Position numbers and translations under genes: made by a program. Shown one piece after another: positions 11,801 to 23,400 of a DNA stretch of 64,000 bases. The DNA is from Rhineura floridana (lineage: Eukaryota; Chordata; Lepidosauria; Squamata; Rhineuridae). The first letter of the stretch is position 1. Every line of letters starts with the position of its first letter. The DNA lies in NCBI RefSeq assembly GCF_030035675.1, contig NC_084485.1:93578838-93642837 (forward strand), read 5' to 3'. The notes under the pieces are model-generated. The model saw only the letters and a program-made list of their open reading frames with translations, was not told where the DNA came from and did no database searches.

Positions 11801-13987
11801 CACAAAATTAATAAGGGAAGGTGGTATTATTAGTATATAGGTTATATAGTACCATCAATATACATGGCATTCATAAGGAAAAAATTCAGGGCCCTGCCCA
11901 AAAGAATTTACAGTCTAAGTTTTGGCTATGAGGCAGAAAATAAATATAGGAAAATTAAAGCGAATGGAGTAATTACACATGGTAATCTTCAAAATCAGTT
12001 ATCAGAATATCATATCATTTTTAAAATAACAGCTATGAGAGACAAACAAAGTGGTAGGCGTAACCCTTTCACCCTACACTGTTTTCCTGATTAAAATTCA
12101 CCCTCTCCCCAATAGCTGCTACTTTCCCAGTGGAGGAAACAGATATGGTTACCTGCATGTTTTCTCTTACCATAAAAAGAACAACTCTGAGAGATTTTAA
12201 TTGGGAAAACATCATCCTGATCCAATCATATTCCCTACATCTGTTTGCTCTTTTTTATTTAACTGTTCATGAATGTCCTCCATCAAGTCTAGTTAGGTGA
12301 TAGGCTTCTTGAGAAAGTTGAGATTTATAGAGGAAAGTATAAAAAAAGGGGGGATGATGCTGGAGTTATGAAAAAGCCCACACTAAATTCAAATGCAGCT
12401 CAATCCAATACCTGCTTACTCAGAAGCAAGTCCCACTAAATTTAATGGGACTTCTTCCTACCAAACCTTTGCATGGGATGACAGCAGGGTTGCCAGGTTC
12501 CTGGCCTGAGACTGATCCTGTATCTTTAGGAGAAGAGAAAGTCAGCCAAGTGCAGGTGTTCTTGCAACACTGTAATGAGAAAAACCACAAGGTGGAATTC
12601 TCCCTTCCTCCTGCACAACTTTTAGAGATACAGAAGACCTCTTGGTTGCCAGGCCCAGCCTCCAAGAGATCTTCTGTATCATTAAAAGTTGGGCAGGGGG
12701 AAGGGAGAATTCCACCTTGTGCTTTTTCCCATTACATTGTTGCAAGAACACCTGCACTTGGCTGACTTTCTCTTCTCCTAAAGATACAGGATCAGTCTCA
12801 GGCCAGGAACCTGGCAACCCTAGATGACAGTCAGCTAACTGAAATATTTTGTGTGAGTTAGTTCTCTGACATAATTTATTATGTGTTTCTAGCAGCTAAG
12901 CCTACAATCCTAGTATCAGTGACACTACTTCCAGGTAAACAAAGATAACACCATAACAGTGTGAGGTCTGAGCTAGAAAATCCCTAGTTCAAATCTCCTC
13001 ACAGTAAGTTCCTAGGCAGCTGTAGCAAGGGCATTAATTGATAATGAAGAAAAACATATATTATATTGTTCATTGTACTAGAATATTATAGATGTATTAT
13101 CACTTTTTGCAACAATATATAATATGATGTGTTTTTATATGTCTGTATGCAGAACTAAATATATTTGATTGGTCACTGAGGAAACATTCAAAGCTAATAC
13201 TGAACCCAGATTTAGTTCCAAGTAGACATGTGCATTGTTTAAAAGTACACTTCTGACCTGGTGCTCAGTATGAACCTTAGAGTTCAAATTCATCAAACCA
13301 GAGAAAGAATGTATTAATTTATGAACAAGTAAATCTAAATTCTCTGGTCTGATTTGATGAATTTGAATCCAAACTGCAAAGGATTCTGCCTCTCAACCCC
13401 AACAAAGGGCTGGTATTTCATATGAGCCATGAATCCACTGTGGTGTGGATCTTACACAAGTTAAGCCACTATTTATTTCCACCTAGCCCTCTCTACAGCA
13501 AAAGATACTGTAAAATACCAGCCTATTACAAGGCTATTAGGATTACTGAACAATGTACCTGAAGTTCTTTGAATGCTAGAAATGTGCTACGCAAATGTAA
13601 CCTGTTAATAATATTTTTAAATGAATATCGAGTTCATATTCTAAAACCATTTTGGAAACTACATTGATGGGTATAGTTCCAAAGGAAAGGCATTACTTAT
13701 GAAAAATCGGGATTAGAAAACCTGCTAGACAGCATTAGTGAGAATTGTTAACCTGAAAATAAAATCTTTATTTACCAAAAACTACTCAGGAGCGAGAAGT
13801 GAACTCTAGTCCACAAAACCTTATGCCGTAATGCATGTCTTAGTCTTTAAGGTGCTAAAAGACTCTTATTTTTCAGGATCGAGACTTACCCATCAGTGAT
13901 ATTTTCTGGAGGGTATTTTTCATCACTTGATGTTGCTAGAATAACATCGGCTCCTTCTGAGCTAAGGCAATAGTCTGTAAATTTCAT
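2729..13987 (-). CDS. HSPB11: HSPB11 / IFT25, intraflagellar transport protein 25 (gene span, 5 coding exons)
   Basis: HSPB11 (IFT25) forms a heterodimer with IFT27 in the IFT-B complex, which moves cargo in cilia. Coding exons on the minus strand are 13890-13987, 11424-11530, 10484-10552, 9571-9614 and 2729-2836. They join in frame to 141 codons plus stop; human has 144 residues. The protein begins [12 protein letters not shown] (human MRKIDLCLSSEG) and contains [19 protein letters not shown] and [13 protein letters not shown], a single discoidin-like beta-sandwich. A Gypsy element sits antisense in the 9570-2837 intron, and a palindromic hAT element in the first coding intron. LRRC42 is divergent upstream. 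The homology is very clear. The 5' noncoding exon was not located. Confidence 0.95.
3352..3984 (+). repeat. 5' LTR of the Gypsy element
   Basis: 633 bp, beginning TGTCGGAAG and ending GGCCTGACA, preceded by target duplication GTAAG. It holds AATAAA at 3923-3928. A long open frame crosses most of it, matching the copy in the 3' LTR. Confidence 0.93.
8432..9064 (+). repeat. 3' LTR of the Gypsy element
   Basis: 633 bp, identical in extent to the 5' LTR with three transition differences by eye, followed by target duplication GTAAG at 9065-9069. The frame carrying the chromodomain continues into this LTR and stops near 8890. Confidence 0.93.
9212..9295. repeat. short palindromic MITE-like repeat
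   Basis: Starts TGCAATCTTA and ends TTAGGATTGCA, with a self-complementary core around CCATTGAGCTTAATGG. One of at least ten related copies in the window. Confidence 0.5.
9571..9614 (-). CDS. HSPB11: HSPB11 coding exon 4 (44 bp)
   Basis: A short exon with acceptor ATGTTCAG and donor GTGAGT. It encodes [15 protein letters not shown], aligning with human DLVHTEGQLQNEEIV, and its 44 bases restore phase 0. Confidence 0.88.
9984..10157. mobile_element. half copy of the palindromic hAT-like element
   Basis: Starts TAGGGTTGCCAGG and follows the left arm of the full copies at 12485 and 60334, ending in the central spacer. The spacer reads in the opposite sense to those copies, so this one was inserted in the other orientation and is truncated. 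Confidence 0.65.
10351..10414. repeat. degenerate copy of the short palindromic repeat
   Basis: Contains CTCCAACTGAGTTCAATAGG and ends near AAGATTGCAG, resembling the unit at 9212-9295. Confidence 0.35.
10484..10552 (-). CDS. HSPB11: HSPB11 coding exon 3
   Basis: Acceptor ATTCTTAG and donor GTAATT bracket 69 bases. The translation [18 protein letters not shown] matches human QTLKIEKSTSKEPVDFEQ. Confidence 0.92.
10990..11345. repeat. GC-rich block of unknown type in an HSPB11 intron
   Basis: About 355 bp that is clearly more GC-rich than its flanks, between coding exons 2 and 3 of HSPB11. It has minus-strand open frames but no recognisable protein, splice signals or terminal repeats that I could fix. 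Probably an unclassified interspersed repeat. Confidence 0.3.
11424..11530 (-). CDS. HSPB11: HSPB11 coding exon 2
   Basis: Acceptor CTCTTAACAG and donor GTAAAT. The 107 bases continue the frame into residues 33-69 and include [18 protein letters not shown], the most conserved stretch of the protein. Confidence 0.93.
12394..12475. repeat. short palindromic MITE-like repeat
   Basis: Contains CTTACTCAGAAGCAAGTCCC and AATTTAATGGGACTT, a diverged copy of the unit at 9212-9295, directly left of the hAT element at 12485. Confidence 0.4.
12485..12822. mobile_element. palindromic nonautonomous hAT element
   Basis: Begins CAGGGTTGCCAGG and ends CCTGGCAACCCTA, flanked by a perfect 8-bp duplication GATGACAG (12477-12484 and 12823-12830). 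Nearly the whole 338 bp is an inverted repeat with arms of about 160 bp around a 16-bp spacer. An 8-bp duplication with a CAGGG terminus is typical of hAT superfamily elements. No transposase is encoded. Confidence 0.85.
12831..13889. other. HSPB11 intron, mostly unclassified
   Basis: AT-rich intron sequence. Around 12960-13020 a short stretch with CCCTAGTTCAAATC resembles a tRNA B box and may be a SINE remnant. I recognise nothing else. Confidence 0.4.
13890..13987 (-). CDS. HSPB11: HSPB11 coding exon 1
   Basis: ATG at 13987, 32 codons plus two bases, donor GTAAGT at 13889-13884. It encodes residues 1-33, including [13 protein letters not shown], nearly identical to human. An upstream AG at 14019-14018 could be the acceptor joining a separate noncoding exon. 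Confidence 0.93.
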
Positions 13988-14061
13988 GTTTTCTTTATAT
14001 TCATAGGGATTTGCTTCCTAAAAGGCCTCTTGCTAAAGTCATCTACCAAGAACGTTGCTTG

Positions 14062-14075
14062 GTTGCCTAGCAGCC
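14062..14075 (-). promoter_or_regulatory. possible RFX-like half-sites upstream of HSPB11 start
   Basis: GTTGCT-TG-GTTGCC on the plus strand (from 14054) places two GTTGCY half-sites about 70 bases upstream of the HSPB11 ATG. Ciliary genes are often controlled by RFX factors binding paired half-sites, but the arrangement here is not a canonical X-box. Weak inference. Confidence 0.2.
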
Positions 14076-14466
14076 AATTCCGATTCTAAGGGAAAACCCA
14101 GGAAGAGGCGTGACTAGCCATTTCTGTTTCTGTATCTGACAATCCCACAAGACTGGCACAACACTTCCTGGTTATTTTTAACGTCATGTTTTTTTTTTCG
14201 TCTCGGGAAAAGTGATTGCTGTTCATAAGAAAAAATAAAGAAATACTGCATTTTATTATATGGTGAGTAGACGGCAGCAGCAGCAGCAGGGTGAGCCCCC
14301 ACCCCTCAAAAGGCAGAAGCAAGTACTAGACTTCATGTTTTTTTCTAATTCGGGAGATGTTTCCTGTGGAAAACACGATGTTTTTCAACATAAACGTATC
14401 TGAAAATTGTGCTACAAATGCAAATATTGTTCATAGTTATTGGGTTGAATAGGATCCAGACTAACA

Positions 14467-14553
14467 GCGCAAGATAATCATGTCTACTCAGAAGCAAGTC
14501 CTATTGAATTCAGTGGGGGTTACTCCCAAGCAAGTGGTTTAGGCTTGTAGCCC
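14467..14553. repeat. short palindromic MITE-like repeat
   Basis: Contains TCTACTCAGAAGCAAGTCC and GAATTCAGTGGGGGTTACTC, a copy of the recurrent unit described at 9212. Weaker relatives follow at 14680-14740 and 15071-15150. Confidence 0.45.
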
Positions 14554-15199
14554 CAGCCAGTTGTGTTTAGGAGTCCTACTGAAATCGATATTAAAAGCTA
14601 GCAAGTCATGACTCAATGCGACTAATGTCCCACTGATTTCAACTACGGCTGTACTCCTAGCCACACTTAACCTGAGAGCAAATCTGCTTACCAATAAGTC
14701 CCATTGAGTTCATCGAGGCTTACTGCATAGGATTGCATGTTTAATAGGATTAGGTTAGTCTGAAACCAACCCATTATTGCATCCTGGAGGCGTAGCTCGT
14801 ATTACAGTGTGGGCTTGTGCGTGGCCACCCTTTTCTACAGCAATCCGAATTGTTAAATCTGCAGTTGTACCCTTCCACCCTCCCTCAACTCGTCACTTTA
14901 TGTCTTGTCACTCACTCATTCAAACACACCCACCCCAGCCAGAAGCACACATATCAGCAAAAGCAGTTCAAGTTAAATTCAACAGCCCTTCTGTTAACCC
15001 TTTTATCGCAGACGTTTGTGTGCCATTCAGTGTTCTGCAATTACACCGAGCTTTTACCTCTCTTAACGCTGCGAGCCTATGCATGCCTACTCAGATGTAA
15101 GCCTCCGCTGAATTCAATGGTCTTACTCCCAGGAAAATTAGGACTGCATCCCAACAATATAAAATAATTGGAGATGAGACCCAAAATCATGCGGAGAAG

Positions 15200-15500
15200 G
15201 GAAGGGTGACTCTAACCTTCCTATATTTATAGGCTCGGGGCGTATTGCTTCCGAGAGGCCATCAGGCTTTAAGCCAGTCAACGGGGGACGTCGCGCAGTT
15301 GTTTCATCGCCGAAAGTACGTGAGGCACTCAGGGATATATTGCCCGCTAGCCTGGAGGACCGAACCCCCGGTAGCGCGGGAACAATTTCTTCTCTATTCT
15401 CTCTGTAGCCTGTCTTTATTATGTCTATGATTGGTTCCCCCGCCGCTTATGCAGTATGAGGTAGCGGGGCGGAGTTGTCGAATTCTCTGAAATTCAAGTG
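15200..15500. promoter_or_regulatory. CpG-rich putative bidirectional promoter of HSPB11 and LRRC42
   Basis: The densest run of CpG in the first 60 kb lies here, with an inverted CCAAT box (ATTGG at 15430) and a GC box (GGGGCGGAG near 15466). It sits between the divergent HSPB11 and LRRC42 coding regions, which share a promoter in human. Transcription starts and noncoding first exons could not be fixed from sequence. Confidence 0.5.
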
Positions 15501-15604
15501 GAAGGGGGGACTCTGTGTCATTTGGAAAAAAAACCCAACAAAAACTCGTTACGTGTAGTGTGCCTGGGAGAAAAATGTAGTGCCCTCTCCCTGATGTTCC
15601 AGTT

Positions 15605-16110
15605 CAGTGGTTCCCAACCTGGGGGCCACGAAGTAATCCAGAGGGGGCCGTGAACAGTAAAGAAATGAATTATTTATTATTTTTTAAAAAAAGTCTTCAC
15701 TCCCTCGACACTGCTTTCCACTGGTGCTGCAGATGACACCTCCCCCTTGCTCCAAATAAGAGGGGAGGCCTTTTGCTGAAGCGCCAAAGCGTCTTTCAGG
15801 CGCACTAAGGGCAGGCATCTGCCTATAAAATACATGGCAGATGCCAAAGGAGGCTGAGGGTGGAGCTACCAGGAAGAAGAGGGGATTACTATCACTGATT
15901 CCCGTCTCCTTGCGCTGCAGCTACTGACAACACCCTTGCTTAGAATGAGAGCAGAGGGCTTCTTGTGAAGCAAAAAGGAGCAAGGCTGCAAAGAAAGTCT
16001 GCTTTCCCCTTTTCTTCCTGGCAGCCAGCCTGCCTCCCTGGGGGAGGGGGTCACATTTTTTTTTCAGCTTATAAAGGGCATCCCGTGCTGATAAAGGTTG
16101 GGAACCACTG
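15605..16110. mobile_element. nonautonomous hAT element (CAGTGGTTCCCAACC termini)
   Basis: Starts CAGTGGTTCCCAACCT and ends AGGTTGGGAACCACTG, a near-perfect terminal inverted repeat. The flanking 8-mers TTCCAGTT (15597-15604) and TTCTAGTT (16111-16118) form a duplication with one mismatch. The 506-bp body has no transposase. It lies in the probable 5' noncoding intron of LRRC42. Confidence 0.8.
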
Positions 16111-16119
16111 TTCTAGTTA

Positions 16120-16340
16120 ACTAAAAGTGCAGGCAGCTTTTCGTTTGGAAATATTTTTTTAAAAACCATCGCACCTATACTCACAGTACAGTGTGTGTGC
16201 GCTTTTAGATGTTTGTAGTTTTTTAATCCTTTACATGTTTTTATTTTATTTTTAATTGTATTGTTTTACTACTTTGTTATTTGTTGCGCTGTGTGCCTTT
16301 GGCAGGAAGGGTAGGATAGAAATTTAACAAAAATAAATGC
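16120..16340 (+). mobile_element. L2-type LINE 3' end fragment
   Basis: Resembles L2 3' untranslated tails: a T-rich stretch, TTGCGCTGTGTGCC, then GGGTAGGATAGAAATTT and an AAATAAATG-like tail. Confidence 0.4.
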
Positions 16341-16604
16341 ATTGTTGAGAATGAAAGCCTCTCAGTACATTTACAGCAAATTGAGATTCTGCTGGGAAAG
16401 GTTACTCCCTCAGGTTCAAGGTATGGATTTATTGAATTGTAACTTCAAGGGCGATAGCTGACTTGAGAGATTATTTTCTCTCCGCTTGGTCATAGATACA
16501 ATCCCTTTTCTATTTTGGGGACTGCTCATCAACATTCTAAACAGTTATTAGGTGTTTGATTAGTAATAACTTCAAGGAGTGAGAAAAGATAAAGGTAGTG
16601 GGCT

Positions 16605-16745
16605 CTCCGACACTGAAGGCATTCAAGAGACAGCTGGACAGCCATCTGTCCAGAATGCTTTGATTTGGATTTCTGCATTGAGCAGGGGGTTGGACTTGAT
16701 GGCCTTATAGGCCCTTTCCAACTCTACTATGATTCTATGATTCTA
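16605..16745 (+). mobile_element. CR1 LINE 3' end fragment
   Basis: Contains GGACTTGATGGCCTTATAGG and ends in ATGATTCTATGATTCT repeats, the hallmark 3' terminus of CR1 elements. Strongly 5' truncated. Confidence 0.75.
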
Positions 16746-17021
16746 AGAAAGCTTGGCTACTTTGAAAGTTTACTTTGCCATCTCTTGCCATCTTCCTTTT
16801 TCAAAGGAAAGGAATTTTGCCTGAAACATTAACTTTGCCTATACATTTAAATGATTTGAGGCTTTTTCTGTTTTGTTTTTTGTTTAAGGGATGTGTAAAT
16901 TCTGGCATATTTGTGACTCTGTAAATGTGGAAGGCACACACAGACATTTTCCGAAATTAAATCCCCATTTGCTTTGTTTTATACTTTACTTTGTTTCCTC
17001 TCTCAGAAACTTTAAAGAGGA

Positions 17022-17479
17022 ATGTCATACTATCTTCATGCAGAAAACTTTCCAGATAGAGCATCTGTATACGTTCGTCAAAATGGTCAGCTATATAAGA
17101 TAAATCAAGTTTCAGGAAGAGTAAACAACAGTGTTTCAAGACCGTCAAGACTGTTCTCCAAAGGATTCTCTGTTGAGCTCTGTGTGAACAGGGAAAATGA
17201 CAATGGAAGGACAGATCACTTCATCTTCACTTACACAAAGAAGGGAAATCTCCGCTATTCTGCTAAGTCTCTCTTCAGCCTAGTCTTGAGTTACATCGCT
17301 GATAACATTAATCATGTTGATTCATTGGTTGACTTCCCAGAGCAGATAGCAGAAAAGCTTTTCTATGCGGCAGATGCTAGACAGAAATTTACAGAACCAA
17401 GAACAGGACTTTGTGCTTTACAAAAATTTACTGATGCTTATGGAAGTTTAGTGCTTCAGACTCTGTGCTTGAAAAATGG
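17022..17479 (+). CDS. LRRC42: LRRC42 coding exon 1
   Basis: The exon begins at 17007 after TTCCTCTCTCAG, ATG at 17022, donor GGGTAAGT. It encodes residues 1-152 including FSVELC, DHFIFTY and GNLRYSAKSLFSLVL, strongly conserved with human. Confidence 0.95.
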
Positions 17480-20400
17480 GTAAGTGTGCATAACTTGTTT
17501 ATAGTAGCGTATTTGCATTACTATTAAGGGGGTCATCAAGAAAGGATCAGAACATATACTGCCTAGAGCTAAATTAAAATGACTTACTGTTTTAATGTAT
17601 TTTAAGGTCTTTTTATGATGTTTTAAAGTGTTTTTAGTGTTTCTGTTTGCCGCCCTGGTCTCCTGCTCAAAGGAAGGATGGGGTACAAATAAAATAATAA
17701 ATAAATAAATAAATAGAGCAAATGGGTTAGGATATGTTGAGTGACAGTTCTGGCTCTTTCTGATGCTTCATGTCTTTTTAACTGGGAGATTGGAAAGGTG
17801 TCCTACGGAAAGCTTTATTTATTCTCTTACTTGGTTATTATGTGGCAGGTTTATCCTGTCCTGTACAGAGTAATGGAGCAATATCCTTACTTTAGTCCTT
17901 AGAAACAAAATTAAAGAATATGCGGAATTGGCTTTCTAACACCTTTTAACCTTACTAAGCACAATTATTTGAAAAGAAGCTTTATTGAATGTTGCTTCTA
18001 AACAAGTGAATTCAAGCTCAAATTGTAAGTGTGGTTCTCTGTACTCTTCACAACCTGACAAATCTAGAAATGAATCCAAGATTCCTCCTTGTATTCTTAT
18101 CTGCACCAAGCATATCTACGGTTTTTTGCAAGTTTTAGGTGAGGGTTGTTAACGTCTGTTTCCCTTATATGGCTTACTAGGACAGTTACTGTTTCCTGTA
18201 CATAGCTTTTTCGCTACTGATTATTTAGCAGAAGGATGGGAAACGTTATGCTTGGGGACCAAATGCAGCTCTCCAGGCCTGTCTGTCTGTCTGTCCTCTT
18301 CCCAGATCACATATCCTTTCGAGCCATAGCCCTCACCAACCCTGCTTTGCACCTGCCTCAAATGTTTTTGCCTGGTTGGAAAGTGCCCCTGAACTCTGAT
18401 AATGTTTATTGCTTGCCATGATGGGGGGATGGAAAAGGATGTGAGCATGTCTAGAAACTAATCTCCTGTACAAAAGTAAAATTAATATTCATTGCTCTGC
18501 CCAGTTTTGCATCTGAGCATGCTCAGTTTTGACTCTGGTCCTGCCCAGTCCTGGAAGGTTTTCCAGAAGGGCGTGTGGCCTTCAGGCTGAAAAAGGTTCC
18601 CCACTTCTGGTGTAGCAGAATAGAGCAAAATTGGACACAGAGCATCAGATCAGGTCAGTTGAGAGGTTCTTGATTGCTCTATCTAGCTATTTGTACCAGT
18701 TTCCTGTGAATGAAATTAACATTTTATTTATTTTTATTTATTTATTATTTAAAATATTTCTATCCCGCCCTTCTACCCTACAATAGGGCACTCAGGGCGG
18801 CTACAATAAAATAGCACACATATATAGTAAAATACACAATAAAAACACAAACATTACAGTAAATTAAAATGCATAAAATACAATTAAAATACATAAAATG
18901 CATTATGCATACACATACACACACATACAAACATACATACATGTAGATATGTGCATGCACATATAAGAGAGTGAGAATAAAAGAACTTAAAAGATAAAAA
19001 TAAAAGATAAAAAAACTTTAAACAGTGTCAGGCTGACCCGTCAGTCCCAACCAAAGGTTCTCTGGAACAAAATAGTTTTTATAAGTTTCCTGAAGACCAT
19101 CAGGGAGGGAGCAAAGTGGACGTCTTGGGGCAGGGAATTCCAAAGTCTGGGAGCCACAATTGAAAAGTCTCTCTCACGCGTGTCTGTCAATCTAACTTCT
19201 TTCATTCCAGGCACGCAGAGGAGACCAGAGGCAGATGATCTTAAATTCAGGGTAGGAACATATGGACTTAAGCGGTCCCTTAAGTACACTGGTCCAAGGC
19301 CGTTTAGGGCTTTAAAGGTCAAAACCAGCACTTTGAATTGGGCTTGGAAACAAATTGGGAGCCAGTGGAGTCGACAAAGCACAGGGATGATATGCTCCCT
19401 GTGCCCTGCTCCCGTGAACATTCTGGCTACTGCATTTTGGACTAACTGTAGTTTCTGAATCATTTTCAAAGGCAGCCCCACATAGAGTGTGTTACAGTAA
19501 TCAAGCCTTGATGTCACCAATGCATGTGTCACCGTGGCCAAGTCAGCTACTTCCAGGAACAGACACAGCTGGTAGACCATTTTGAGATGGCCAAAAGCAC
19601 TCCTGGCTACCGCAGCCACCTGATATTCCATCAGCAGGGCAGGATGTAGAAGGACACCCAAACTGTGGACCTGCTCTTTCAAGGGGAGTGAACCCCATCC
19701 AGAACAGGTTGCAACCCTAACCCTGGCACAGTTTTCCCCTTGGCCAGCAACACTTCCGTCTTGTCTGGATTAAGTTTCAGTTTGTTAGCCCACATCCAGC
19801 TCTTCACAGCCTCCAGGCACCGGTTTAGGACTAGTACTCCCACCCTGTCATCAGATGGAAGGGAGAGATAGAGTTGAGTGTCATCAGCATATTGATGACA
19901 TTGCACTAAAATCTCCGGATGACCTCTCCCAGTGGTTACATATAAATGTTAAAGAGCATGGGAAACAGAATGGAACCCTGCGGTACCCCATAGGCCAATG
20001 GCCAGGGGGTCGAGCAGTAGTCCCCAGCACCACTTTCTGGGTCCTGTCCATCAGGTAGGAATGGAGCCACTGTAAAACAATGCCTCCTAGACCCATCCCA
20101 GCAAGACAGCTCAGAAGGATACCATGATCAATGGTATCAAAGGCTGCCAAGAGGTCCAGCAGCACCAACGGAGATGCACTTCCCCGTCTGATGCCCGGCG
20201 TAGGGCAGTCTCTGTCCCATGACTGGGCCTGAAGCCTGACTGAAAAGGGTCTAGATAATCTGATTCATCCAGGAAAACTTGGAGTTGAGCAGCCACCACC
20301 CTCTCAATCACCTTGCCAAGAAAAGGGAGATTAGAGACCAGCCGGAAGTTATTAAGATCTGCAGGATCTAATGAAGGCTTTTTTAACAAAGGTCTAATCA

Positions 20401-23400
20401 CAGCCTCCTTCAACAGTGTTGGCATAGAGCCTTCCCTTAGGGTGGTGTTAATCAGATATGTCAGCCAACCAGTGGATTTAATTAGCCAGGATGGGCAAAC
20501 GAGCAGGTAGTGGCCCTCATTTCTCCCAGAATCCTGTCCACATCGTCAGGCTTTACAAGCTGAAAAGTATCCATGGAAAAATGACCAGAGGGACCAATGG
20601 GGACATCTGACACAACTGTAATTAACGAGGAGTCCAAGTCAATCCGAATGCAAGCAATTTTATCTGCGAAGTGGCTCGCAAACATTTCACAGTGAGCAAC
20701 TGATGGTTCAGAGTCTGCTGTTGGGTCAGAGCCCAAAAGACCCTGGACCACCCAAAAAAGCATTGCCGGACAGCACTGGGCAGACGCAATGGTGGCAGAG
20801 AAGTGAACATTTTTCACCATCATCACCACCACATGGTAGGCTCAAAAATGGGCTCTAACCAGAGAACACTTTAGTTTGCTCCCCAAAGAATTGTGACAAT
20901 TTAAATCAATCTTAAGTTTATATTCAGGGTGTGTGTGTGTGTGTGTTAATCTCATTGAATTTTTTTTCTTTTTACAAAGCAGGTTGATGACATTAAGCCT
21001 ATAGGAATGAAAGAAACTGGATTAGGGTGAAGAGTCTGATAATTATGTTTATTCTTTTACAGTTACCTAGTAATTTCAGAAAAACTTGAAGAAATTAAAT
21101 CTTTCCGGGATTTAACATGCTTGGATTTGTCCTTTTGTAAACTTGGAGATGAGCATGAATTGCTAGAACATATCACCAACAAGACATTATCTAGGTACCA
21201 GTTTACTATGGAAGAAGTCAACACTTTGGTTTGTTGCCCAAAGAACTGTGATAATTTAAATCAATCTTAAATTCAAGTAGTTTGAAATTCAGCAAATTTT
21301 ACTCATTGTGTATCTCACAGCTGATTTAATTTTTTTAGAGCTTTCCTTTCAACTTTGCAAAACTCCACCTGCTTACTAAGTGCTTTTGAGCATTGGATTA
21401 ACCCCCATTGTGTGTTAGTATTGCAGATGCATGTCACCATATCTAGCAGAAAGCCAATGACTCTTTTGTTTTGTTTTGCTTTAATAGCCACCTCAGGGTG
21501 AGATTGATTTTTACTCTTTTCCTGCCCAACATTTCCCATCTGCAGTTCCACCCCCATAGATAGGGTTTCAAATGGATGCTTGAATAGTCTTTAAGAACTA
21601 GATGTTGGAATTTTTCCAGTGTGCATATTCCTGATAGTTACTTATACTTAGAAGGGGCAATGATATCTGCAGCACAATTAATTTATAAAATGCTGAAAAC
21701 TTAAAAAAAAAACCATGCTAGCCTTTTACCTAATTATACTGGCTTTACACAGACACAGAAAAATAGTCTAGCATTATTTTACCAAAATAGGGGGGTGGAT
21801 TTTGGCATGTGTGCAGGGATAGCAAATTCCCCTTCTTTTTTTATTAAATTAAAGCTTTCAACAATATGGTAACTTCAGAAGAAGTTGCATCAAATTAACA
21901 TAAGAATTACCCCTAGTCTGCCTGCACCTTTAATAAACCATCTCCAATAGTAATTTAGGACATGCATTTTTGTTATAGTTCCTTATCCCACAAATACTCT
22001 CCATAGAGTCCCAATGAATATCAGGTGGACTTATGCCTGAGTCCCACTTGTTTATGGAAGTGAGAAAACAAAACCAATGTTCATAAAATTTATCCTCCTT
22101 TTTTAGTCCTCTTAGTACTTTTAGTTGTAATCTTTTCCATGAATGCAATTTGCCAAATTCAGGTTGATCCATTCTTCAATGATTTGTGTGCACCAACTCT
22201 TAACAGTGTTTTCCCACAGACATCCTTGCAGCTGCTGGCATATAAACTGTAAGGTCCTTGTGGAATAAATACCAGATACCCCTTGAATTTACAATAGTAA
22301 CCCAAAATGCCAGACTAGAGAGCACGCTTAGCTGATCTGAAACTGCTACAGAGAGGGAGGTTCAGGGGCAGAAAAATAGTCTAACCTTGCAATACTCCCC
22401 ATTGCAGGTACAGGAACTTCCCCCAACCTTGCTGCTCCAAAGGCAGTACTGGTATAAAGAGGACATTTCAGGGGTGGCTTTGAATCCAAAATCCTTCTGT
22501 TTCTCCTGACAGCAAATGTCTCCTGGAAATAAACAAGATTGTTAACATTTTTAAACAATCAAACTCAAACTTAACAGATTCAGATCGTGCATTCCATACA
22601 TAATAAGCATAATACATAGTAAGGCAGAGGTTCACCCTTGAAACTTCCACAACCTATTCTTAAGCACTCTTGGAATTCATAAATTTTACTGTACTTAATC
22701 TCCAGGCTGGTTGCAAAACTGAAAAAGCAAACATGAAATACTTGTTGACTACTGTCTGTTAAAATTAGACTTTAACAATTTAAAAATGACCCTAGACTTT
22801 TATGTATAATTGAAACTTTTATATTTACATTAGTTTAACTCGGCTTCTCCTGAAAGATAACTGCTTATCGGATGTTGGTCTTCGCAAAATGACAGCACCT
22901 GTTCGAGTGATGAAAAGGGGCCTTGAAAATCTCTCAGTATTAGATTTGTCTTGTAAGTATGGTGTCAGATTCGATCTAGATGCTTCCTAATCCAACATTC
23001 GTTCTAGGCCAGTGGTACTTCAACTTTTTATCCCACAGACCACTTGAAAATTGCTGAGAGTCTTGGCAGACCACTTAATGATTTTTCTGCCTGTAGCCAT
23101 CGTAATTCCATCAAATTCAAATTGTAATACAATAAAAAATTAAAAAGCAATAAAATAGAAATAAAAATCAATATAAATATTCAGGGTGATGGATGTGTCA
23201 TCTGTCATCTTCAATCACAAATCCACAAACATGCTGTGGACCACCTGATTTAAGCTTGCGGACTGCTAGTCGTCCATGGACCACAGTATGGGAGCCTGTG
23301 TCCTAGTCAATATCAGAAGAATTGAACAAATCAAAATTATTCACTATTGCATAACTGTTACTAGACAGGGAGAATCTGAATAGTTGCCATTCAATATTGT

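Noticed and set aside
12445-12827. Mirror-image open frames of about 91 codons on both strands, also at 60339-60666
   Set aside because: They are a by-product of the palindromic hAT elements; both strands give the same peptide because the DNA is self-complementary.
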